From Candidatus Sumerlaeia bacterium (GTDB taxonomy: Bacteria > Sumerlaeota > Sumerlaeia > JADFCW01): a DNA stretch of 55,501 nt. The notes under the pieces were generated by a model. The model saw only the letters and a list, made by a program, of their open reading frames with translations. It was not told the origin of the DNA and ran no database searches. Numbering within the stretch: position 1 is the stretch's first letter; each line of letters opens with the position of its first letter. A program made the position numbers and the translations under genes. Location of the stretch: contig JAOAGV010000018.1 in NCBI GenBank assembly GCA_026415575.1, positions 1 through 55,501 of the forward strand. Reading direction: 5' to 3'. Positions 9,124 to 15,622 of the stretch are shown in pieces.

Positions 9124-9236
9124 CAAGCCGTTCGGTCATTCCGCTTTTTACGGCCCCCTCCAATACAGTTCCCCCAACCGCGCATCGCCGCCTTTTTCTG
9201 GGCACTTAGCCTGACAACGGACACTTTGAACGGATA

Positions 9237-9445
9237 CTTTGGACTGCGGCAGCCATGCTGCCGCTTTCTTTTTGTGCCAACCTCAAACCTATCCGGCGTT
9301 TTTTGGGACTGGGGCAGCCATGCTGCCGCTTTCTCTTGCGCCAATCTCAAACATTCCAAGCGTCGGTTCTTTCCCCAGCACCGACGCTTTATCTGACAAC
9401 GGACGACTTCCGGAAAGCGCCGCCAAGGCTGTCGCACTCCAAAGG
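9237..9445. repeat. MITE-like element, copy A
   Basis: The 540-bp gap between the CapK genes and the metal transporter holds a copy of a dispersed element. Its left end reads CTTTGGACTGCGG and includes the hairpin GCGGCAGCCATGCTGCCGC (9246-9264). A second partial left end (GGCAGCCATGCTGCCGC) follows at about 9316-9332, and a decayed right end finishes in GCACTCCAAAGG. The interior shares CTGACAACGGACG and GGTTCTTTCC with copy B. No transposase is encoded. Confidence 0.7.
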
Positions 9446-9521
9446 CCTTGGCGCTGTGCGGGGAATTTTTCCAGCATCACGCGGCGGCCTTGCTTTTGGT
9501 CAAGCGGGAAGCGTCTTCCGA

Positions 9522-9552
9522 TTTCAGGACATGCACGTTTCAGGACATGCAC
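9522..9552 (+). promoter_or_regulatory. 15-bp tandem direct repeat upstream of metal transporter
   Basis: TTTCAGGACATGCAC occurs at 9522-9536 and again at 9538-9552, a 16-bp period, 114 bp upstream of the transporter operon start. This could be an operator for a metal regulator or just a small duplication. The rest of 9446-9665 shows no clear gene. Confidence 0.4.
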
Positions 9553-9665
9553 CCCTTTTTGCTTTACAGGCGCGCAACCCCTTCATACGATTTCAAAGTT
9601 GGTGTGACAAAATTGCGTTCCAAATTGTTTTCGTACACGTTCGGCCCCGCAAGGCCAGCACTCAA

Positions 9666-10505
9666 ATGAGACGCCTGCTAATCATCTGCATCATCGCTGC
9701 GCTGGGCTTCATCGCCTGCCAAAAACCGCGCTCGGAAACCGCCGATGCCTCAGTGCCTTCCTACGCCGTGACCACTTCGTGGTTGGAGTGCTGCCTGCGC
9801 GACATTGCCGGCGAAACACCCGCCATCGTGCGATTATGCCCGCCCGGCACCTGCCCGGGCCATTTCGACATTGCCCCGCAGACCTACACGCGGCTGCGCA
9901 CCTGCCGCGCCGTGTTTCTTTTTGATTTCCAACGCTCGCTGGCCGACAAGCTAACGGCATCCGGCGGTGCAACTCCCGCAATTCACAGCATCCCCGCTCC
10001 GCAGGGCCTCTGTCTGCCCGACAGCTATTTGGCCGGCTGCCGGGCCGTATGTGATGCGCTGGCCGCCATGGATGCTGATAACGCTGCTTTTTACGAAGCG
10101 CGATACCAGGAAACGTGCGGCCGCATCCGCGCGTTGGGTTCCGCGGTTCAAGAGCAAATTCGCGCCGCCAACTTGACCGGCAGCCGCATCATCGCCTCCG
10201 GCCATCAGGCGGCCTTCTGCCGCTGGCTGGGATTGGATGTCGTGGCCGTGTACTCCGGCGGCGAAGCCTCATCGCCCGCCCAGATTGAATCACTTCTCAA
10301 GCAGGGAAGCGCAGCCAACGTCCGGTTTGTCATTGCCAATTTACAGGAAGGCCGGCAGGCGGGCGAAGCGCTCGCATGGCAGTTGAAAGCGCCGCTGGTG
10401 GTTTTCAGCAATTTCCCCAGCATGGAAAGCGGACAGTCGCGCTTCGATGATCTGGTGGCCGCTAATGTGAAGGCCCTGCTGGATAGTGTCCGGAACACCC
10501 CATGA
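9666..10505 (+). CDS. metal ABC transporter substrate-binding lipoprotein (ZnuA/TroA-like)
   Basis: 279 residues. The N-terminus MRRLLIICIIAALGFIAC is a lipoprotein-type signal with Cys18 as likely lipid anchor (the -3 Phe is not ideal). The TroA-like fold is suggested by the CPGHFDIAP segment (first metal His about 67), a long backbone helix, SGHQAAFCRWLG (second His) and a late FSNFPSM segment. It should bind Zn, Mn or Fe outside the inner membrane and feed the ATPase and permease genes that follow. Unusual is a high cysteine count (CCLRDI, CPPGTCPG, TCRAV, CLPDSY, GCRAVC) and no His-rich loop. The ATG at 9666 is chosen because the frame upstream runs into the repeat element. Its stop overlaps the ATPase start. 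Confidence 0.82.
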   Translation: MRRLLIICIIAALGFIACQKPRSETADASVPSYAVTTSWLECCLRDIAGETPAIVRLCPPGTCPGHFDIAPQTYTRLRTCRAVFLFDFQRSLADKLTASGGATPAIHSIPAPQGLCLPDSYLAGCRAVCDALAAMDADNAAFYEARYQETCGRIRALGSAVQEQIRAANLTGSRIIASGHQAAFCRWLGLDVVAVYSGGEASSPAQIESLLKQGSAANVRFVIANLQEGRQAGEALAWQLKAPLVVFSNFPSMESGQSRFDDLVAANVKALLDSVRNTP

Positions 10506-11395
10506 ACGCACCCGCCGGTTTTTCCAAGGGTCTGTGCTGCCTCTCTTTTTCTTCCAGCGGCAGCCCATTGTCGCAGTCTGGGAAAAACCTGCACAGCGAC
10601 CGTCTTGTATGGCTGAATCAGGTCGCCTACCGGCCCCAGCGTAACGCAGTGCTTAAGGCGGTTTCCTTGTCCGTTCACGCGGGCGAATTCATCGGGGTTT
10701 TGGGTCCAAACGGTGCCGGCAAGAGCACCTTGCTTGGAGTGATCCAAGCCGTCATCCGACCCGCCTCCGGCAGCGTCGAGGTGCTGGGGGCAAATCCTTG
10801 GCGGATGAGCGAGACGCAGCGTGCCCGCCTGCGCACCCGAATTGGCACGGTTCTCCAGCGCAGCGACTTTAATCCCATGATCCCCCTGACCGCCCGGAAC
10901 GTAATTGCCCTCGGCCGCCTCGGTCGGCGCTCCTTGTTTGCCCAACTGACCGGCGAGGATTGGGCCGCGGTCGAGGCGATGATCGCACGGCTGGAACTGG
11001 CGGCGTTTTGCGACCGCCCCTATCGCACCCTGTCGGGAGGCGAGCAGCAAAAAGTCCAACTGGCCCGCGCCCTCGTCCAGCAACCCGACCTCTTGCTGCT
11101 CGATGAGCCAACGACCGGGCTCGATCTCGATTGGCAGGAACGCATGGTCGCGTTGATTGGCGCACTGGCCGCCGACACGCAAATCCCGATTCTGATGACC
11201 ACGCATACGGTGAGCCATCTTCCGGCAAATTGCAGCCGGGTTCTTTTGATGCGCGAGGGGCGGATTCTTTTCGACGGCCCGCCCGCCGACGCATTGACCC
11301 CGGAACGCCTTGGCCTTCTCTACGGCTGCCCGGTGGAGGTCGTTCGGCGCAACGGCCGCTGCTTTTGCTACGGAAAGGAAAGGCCCGACGGATGA
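10502..11395 (+). CDS. metal ABC transporter ATP-binding protein (ZnuC-like)
   Basis: 297-residue ABC ATPase: Walker A GPNGAGKST at 68-76, signature LSGGEQQKVQLARA from 177, Walker B LLLLDE at 197-202, and a switch histidine in TTHTVSHLP. It energises import by the adjoining binding protein and permease. It overlaps both neighbours by ATGA, strong evidence for one operon. The first about 33 residues (Ser-rich, before LVWLNQVAYRPQ) are longer than in typical ZnuC; a later start is possible, but the ATGA coupling favours 10502. Confidence 0.92.
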   Translation: MNAPAGFSKGLCCLSFSSSGSPLSQSGKNLHSDRLVWLNQVAYRPQRNAVLKAVSLSVHAGEFIGVLGPNGAGKSTLLGVIQAVIRPASGSVEVLGANPWRMSETQRARLRTRIGTVLQRSDFNPMIPLTARNVIALGRLGRRSLFAQLTGEDWAAVEAMIARLELAAFCDRPYRTLSGGEQQKVQLARALVQQPDLLLLDEPTTGLDLDWQERMVALIGALAADTQIPILMTTHTVSHLPANCSRVLLMREGRILFDGPPADALTPERLGLLYGCPVEVVRRNGRCFCYGKERPDG

Positions 11396-12186
11396 TCCTG
11401 TGGTGGCAAGCGAGTGCGTTGATCGGCGGCGCGTCGGCCGGCCTGCTCGGCGTCTATCTGGTGGGCCTTCGAATGCCCTTTCTCAGCGTCGGTATGGCTC
11501 ACGCAGCAATGGCGGGCGCCGTTTTTGCCCACCTTCTCGGATGGCCGATGGGGCCGGTGGCCATGCTCGCCGCGCTCGGTGCCGCCTTGGGAATGGGTTG
11601 GCTCACCTCGCGATGCGCCCGAAGCGATCTGAACACTATCACCAGCATCCTGCTGAGTTTTACGATGGGCCTTGCATTTTTGGGAATCGGACTGAATCGC
11701 GGCGAAATGAGCCCGCTGCTGAGTTTGATGTGGGGAAGCCTGCTGTTTGTGCGGCCGAAAGACCTTCTGATCATGGGCGCGCTGGCTGTGGTGCTGGGGC
11801 TGTTTGTCGCGGTGTTTCATCGCCGGCTGGATGCGGTCCTGTTCAGCCGAAACCTCGCACGCGTCTGCGGAATCCCCGAATCTGTCCTGCTCTCGTTGTT
11901 CCTTTTGCTGGCCGCCGCCATCATCACCACCAACTTGCAAATCGTCGGCGGGCTGATGATGTATAGCCTGTTGACCAACCCCGCGGCGGCAGCCTATGAG
12001 GTTGGAACCACTATGGGGCGCGTGCGCGCCGTGGGTCTTCTCACCGGCGTCTTGAGCACTCTGGGAGGGTTCTGGCTTTCCTACGGCTTCAATCTGCCCA
12101 CCGGCGCCTGCATCGTGCTGATTTCCACCGCCCTGTACGGCCTCGCGATTTTGATCGGCCGGCAGTTGGCAGACCCCCAGCGATAG
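11392..12186 (+). CDS. metal ABC transporter permease (ZnuB/TroC-like)
   Basis: 264-residue inner-membrane permease of the ABC-3 family. It has about eight hydrophobic segments, with the family-typical opening GLLGVYLVGLRMPFLSVGMAHAAMAG and later NLQIVGGLMMYSLLTNPAA. The start at 11392 overlaps the ATPase stop by ATGA. With the two preceding genes it forms a complete zinc/manganese-type importer. No regulator gene is adjacent. Confidence 0.92.
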   Translation: MILWWQASALIGGASAGLLGVYLVGLRMPFLSVGMAHAAMAGAVFAHLLGWPMGPVAMLAALGAALGMGWLTSRCARSDLNTITSILLSFTMGLAFLGIGLNRGEMSPLLSLMWGSLLFVRPKDLLIMGALAVVLGLFVAVFHRRLDAVLFSRNLARVCGIPESVLLSLFLLLAAAIITTNLQIVGGLMMYSLLTNPAAAAYEVGTTMGRVRAVGLLTGVLSTLGGFWLSYGFNLPTGACIVLISTALYGLAILIGRQLADPQR

Positions 12187-12298
12187 ATAGTGTGTGTGCT
12201 CCTATGGGTACGTGCTTCTTATTGAAACGACCTCGGATGGGCTTGGCTGACGCGGTACACATGCGCTTGCAACAAAATACTTCCCCTGAGAGGAAACC

Positions 12299-13015
12299 AT
12301 GCCTTTCCCAACTATCGCAAAAATGACACCCGAAGAAAAACGGTTGGGGCGGTTCTTTGACCGCTGCGCCCGGAAAGGACTTATGGATGCCTTCCTGCCG
12401 GAAGAACAAACCAAGTTGCGCGACTTTCTCCGGCGCTGGCATCTGCGTCCGGGCGACCGGGTTCTGGAGCCGGGATGCGGTGCCGGCCGCCTGACCGAGA
12501 TTTTGGCGGAAGCCGTCGGCCCGAACGGCGAGGTCTATGCCTGCGATCTTTCGGGCGAAATGCTGCGGCGCGCAGCGCAACGCGGACTGCGCCCGCCGGT
12601 GCATCTTTTTCGCGGGTCGGCCGCGAAAATCGAGCGGCCCGATGCCTATTTCGACGCCATCATTTGCCTCAACGTATTTCCCCACTTCACAAATCCGGCG
12701 CCGGTGCTCGTCGAGTTTGCCCGCGTGTTGAAACCCAACGGTCGTCTCTACATCGCCCACTTCGAAGGCCGCCGCCAAATCAACCATTTCCACCGCCATG
12801 CCGCTCCCGAAGTGGCCCATCATCTCCTGCCCGCCGCGCGCGACATGCGGCGCCTCATGGCCAAAGCCGGCCTCGAGGTGACGGAATTCATGGACCGTTC
12901 GGAAATGTATTGGCTTGCGGCCCGCCGATTGCGCTCCCGCGCCAGTGCCGGCCGCCCTTGCGCATATCCTGCCGCGATTAGGGCGAGTGGTGGCCGGTGC
13001 TCAAGCGCGAAATGA
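12299..13015 (+). CDS. class I SAM-dependent methyltransferase
   Basis: 238 residues. Motif I is LEPGCGAGRLTEIL (about residues 56-69), followed by the acidic strand YACDLSGEML and post-motif FDAIICLNVFPHF; this is the Methyltransf_11/25 pattern. GAGAGGAAACC precedes the ATG. It follows the metal transporter by 112 bp on the same strand, so it may or may not belong to that operon. Its last about 13 residues overlap the end of the convergent pseudopilin gene by 38 bp, and the tail (after YWLAARRLR) is low-complexity, so the natural stop may have drifted. Substrate unknown. Confidence 0.85.
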   Translation: MPFPTIAKMTPEEKRLGRFFDRCARKGLMDAFLPEEQTKLRDFLRRWHLRPGDRVLEPGCGAGRLTEILAEAVGPNGEVYACDLSGEMLRRAAQRGLRPPVHLFRGSAAKIERPDAYFDAIICLNVFPHFTNPAPVLVEFARVLKPNGRLYIAHFEGRRQINHFHRHAAPEVAHHLLPAARDMRRLMAKAGLEVTEFMDRSEMYWLAARRLRSRASAGRPCAYPAAIRASGGRCSSAK

Positions 13016-13676
13016 CTCCCTCGCTGACCGTTCCGTTGGTCGGATCATACCACGTGCGGGGCGGGACAGGGATATGCGCGCGGTCGGATTCGTAGAAGGT
13101 TTTCGCGCCCCACGGCCCGACGCTCCAGATTCCCCATTTCACAGGGCTTTCGCCGTCGAAATAGGGAACATCGTCGGCCGGCCCGCTGTCGGAAGGAAAA
13201 TACTTCGGCACCCAGATGGCCAGCACCGTCAAGGTTTCGTTCGACCAGCCGCGCCCCGGAGCCAGATACTTGTAGGCATGGTCGCGGTTGAACACATCCC
13301 AATACCGCCGCGGCAGATAGGCGATCGGCGCGGTCAATTCCGGCGGCGTAATGTTGTGGTCTTCGACGCGGGCCTGCATGCCGGCGCAATAAGCGCGCGC
13401 CGGCGGATACGCGCTGCAGTCCACATGATACGCTTCCAGAGCCACCGCGATGGTGCGCAGATCGTTTTTGGCCCGCGCCGCTTTTGCCCGCACCTGTGCG
13501 TCCAAAAAATTCGGCAACGCCACCGCCGCCAAAATCGCTAGAATGGCCACGACAATCAGCAATTCAATCAGTGTGAAGGCCTGCGCCGGGCGACTGGCGT
13601 TCCCGTTTGGGGAGGAAGCGGTCAACAGGCCTTCACACCTGTGCGAACAATTCTGGCTTACCGATAGAGATTCCAT
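12978..13676 (-). CDS. GspG-like pseudopilin (prepilin-type N-terminus)
   Basis: 232 residues. After a 33-residue leader comes FTLIELLIVVAILAILAAVALPNFLDAQVRAKAARAK (shown as FTLIELL...PNFLDAQ), the cleavage/methylation helix with Glu5. The -1 residue is Ala (PAQA/FTLIE), not the usual Gly. The C-terminal part is beta-rich and ends in YDPTNGTVSEGVISR, a form I know from GspG-like proteins of PVC-type and related genomes. Likely part of a type II secretion-like pseudopilus or type IV filament in the inner membrane/periplasm. Its start lies 19 bp inside the end of the upstream repeat-protein gene, suggesting translational coupling. Confidence 0.85.
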   Translation of the reverse strand: MESLSVSQNCSHRCEGLLTASSPNGNASRPAQAFTLIELLIVVAILAILAAVALPNFLDAQVRAKAARAKNDLRTIAVALEAYHVDCSAYPPARAYCAGMQARVEDHNITPPELTAPIAYLPRRYWDVFNRDHAYKYLAPGRGWSNETLTVLAIWVPKYFPSDSGPADDVPYFDGESPVKWGIWSVGPWGAKTFYESDRAHIPVPPRTWYDPTNGTVSEGVISRLSTGHHSP

Positions 13677-15235
13677 CGTTTGGCGTCTGCCGATTCCAAA
13701 AGGATGTCATCCTTGCTTTTCACCCACAGCCGATAGCTGTCGGTGAACGGCGAGGCAAGGTCTTCTTGGTCGAAAATACCCGTGGCGCTAAATCGCCCGC
13801 TCGGCGCAGACTGGCCGGAGAAGTCTCCGCGCTCAGACAGCAACAGCGTAATCGTTGCCCCCGCATCGTCGGCCACGACCACCGACTGCCCCGCCTGCCA
13901 TTGACCGGATACGTAGCGGATGTTCTGCAGCGTGACCCATTGGGCTTGATACCGTTCGCCGCCTGTCGTGCGCGAAGCATTGAACTGATTGCACTGCGAG
14001 AGACTGGTGATGATCTGCGGCCGCGGCATTCCGACATTCGACGCAAGTTTGGTTACCACAAACTGCATGCCCGGCAGGGCCGAATGCCGCTCATTAATAT
14101 TAACCTTGCCGCGGGCATTCATCACGAAGCCGTCTATCATCACCAGATCGCCCGGATTGATGTCGGCCGGATAGCGCGGCCACGTCGGGTTATAAAACGT
14201 GCCGGCCCATGCCGCTATGCCACCTTTTTGCGGCCACTCCGCCTGCACATACACCTGCCAGGCATTGGCAGGATTCAACAACTCGTCGGGTCGGTTCAAT
14301 GCAATTCCGACAATTTTCACCCGATTCGGCGACGTGGCCGGGTCGGCCCCCGGATCCGCACCCACTTTGGGATGCGTTCCCAGCCCCTGCGCGTTCACAG
14401 CCTGCAACTCCCAAATGCTGTCCAGAATCCCTGAAGGGATGGCTATATCGCTATAACGCTTGACCCACAACCGGTAGGAATCCGTGAACGGAGATGCCAA
14501 ATCCTCCTGATCAAAAATACCTTGCACGTTGAAGCTGCCCGACGGAGCCGGATAGCGCGCAAAGTCGCCGCGCTCGGACAGAAGCATGGTCAGCGTCGAA
14601 CCCGCTGTGTCGCGGACAACCAGCGATTGGTTCGGCCCCCACGTCCCCGACTGAATTTGCACATTATTGATCCGAACCCACTGGGCTTGATAGCGTTCGC
14701 CGCCCGTTGCCCGCGTCATATCGAACGAATTGCAGGCGGCCAGATTCGGAATGACAATCGGATCCGGCATGCCCACATCCGACGCCAGCTTGGTCACGAC
14801 AAACTGCATGCCCGGCAGGGCCGAATGCCGCTCATTGATGTTCACCTTGCCGCGCGCATTCATCACAAAGCCGTTGATCCGAATTCGGTCGCCCGGATAG
14901 ATATCAAAGGGATAGCGTGGCCACGTCGGATTATAAAACGTCCCCGCCCAAGCAGCAATCCCCCCTTGGTCGGGCGGCTCCGCCTGCACATATACCTGCC
15001 AGGCGGAGTTGGGATTGAGCAGTTCATCCGGAGCATTGAGCGCAATCCCTTCGATTGTGACCCGATTCGGCGAGCTCGCCGGGTCGGCACCCGGGTCGGC
15101 TCCCACCTTGGGATGCGTCCCCAACCCCTGCGCATTGACAGCTTGAAGGTCCCAGATGTTTTCCCCCCGCGCCGCCGACAGAGCAATCGCCAACACACAC
15201 GAAACCATCGCCACCGTTCTAATCACACCTCGCAT
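13658..15235 (-). CDS. exported protein of two tandem OB-fold-like repeats
   Basis: 525 residues: a Sec signal peptide (about 1-25, ending SAARG), then two near-identical units of about 245 residues, each starting IWxLQAVNAQGLGTHPKVG and ending FTDSYRLWVK. Within each unit, RVxIxGIALN, WQVYVQAE, GGIAAWAG, GDxxxIxGFVMNARGKVNINE and LTxLLSERGDF look like OB-fold strands (YhcR-OB or DUF5689 type). No catalytic motif was recognised. The repeats are also close at DNA level, so the duplication is fairly recent or kept homogeneous. It is the leading gene of a two-gene unit with the pseudopilin and may be an exported or surface ligand-binding protein; function unknown. Confidence 0.75.
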   Translation of the reverse strand: MRGVIRTVAMVSCVLAIALSAARGENIWDLQAVNAQGLGTHPKVGADPGADPASSPNRVTIEGIALNAPDELLNPNSAWQVYVQAEPPDQGGIAAWAGTFYNPTWPRYPFDIYPGDRIRINGFVMNARGKVNINERHSALPGMQFVVTKLASDVGMPDPIVIPNLAACNSFDMTRATGGERYQAQWVRINNVQIQSGTWGPNQSLVVRDTAGSTLTMLLSERGDFARYPAPSGSFNVQGIFDQEDLASPFTDSYRLWVKRYSDIAIPSGILDSIWELQAVNAQGLGTHPKVGADPGADPATSPNRVKIVGIALNRPDELLNPANAWQVYVQAEWPQKGGIAAWAGTFYNPTWPRYPADINPGDLVMIDGFVMNARGKVNINERHSALPGMQFVVTKLASNVGMPRPQIITSLSQCNQFNASRTTGGERYQAQWVTLQNIRYVSGQWQAGQSVVVADDAGATITLLLSERGDFSGQSAPSGRFSATGIFDQEDLASPFTDSYRLWVKSKDDILLESADAKRWNLYR

Positions 15236-15622
15236 GATTCACTCCTTTTTTAGGGGATGTGTCGTAACACCAATTACAAAATCGTGTGAATACTGAGAAA
15301 ACCCGTTCCCCGCGTCAAGCAAAAAAAGACGAGCGGATGCCCGTGTCCCTGCGAAACGGGTTCATGCAAAAACGCCGAGTCGGGAAATAGGGGAGTGCGA
15401 GGTGTATTCGGAGGGAGCACCCGCTTGAGACATCGGCATTTGAGGTTATTATTGTTTGCGGCTTGGCGGCTTTGCGTTAGGCTTGGTCGGCGGGATTATG
15501 GGAACGTACGGTTCTCCGACTGCTTGAACGGGCCTTAAAAGCGAACGAGGGTAAGGCGGAACGCTTTTGCCACTCCGGCATCGCTCCCCCCACCCCCGGC
15601 CATACCGATTTGGTGGCATCGG
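15236..15622. other. intergenic region between valS and the OB-repeat gene
   Basis: No plausible gene in about 390 bp. It holds the 5' region of the minus-strand OB-repeat gene (AAGGAG-like SD just upstream of 15235 on the minus strand) and the 3' side of valS. No convincing terminator or known RNA motif was seen. Confidence 0.6.

Noticed and set aside
9255-9665. N-terminal extension of the ZnuA-like protein into the MITE copy
   Set aside because: The ATG at 9666 begins a proper lipoprotein signal; the upstream text is repeat DNA translated by chance (LPLSFCANLKP).
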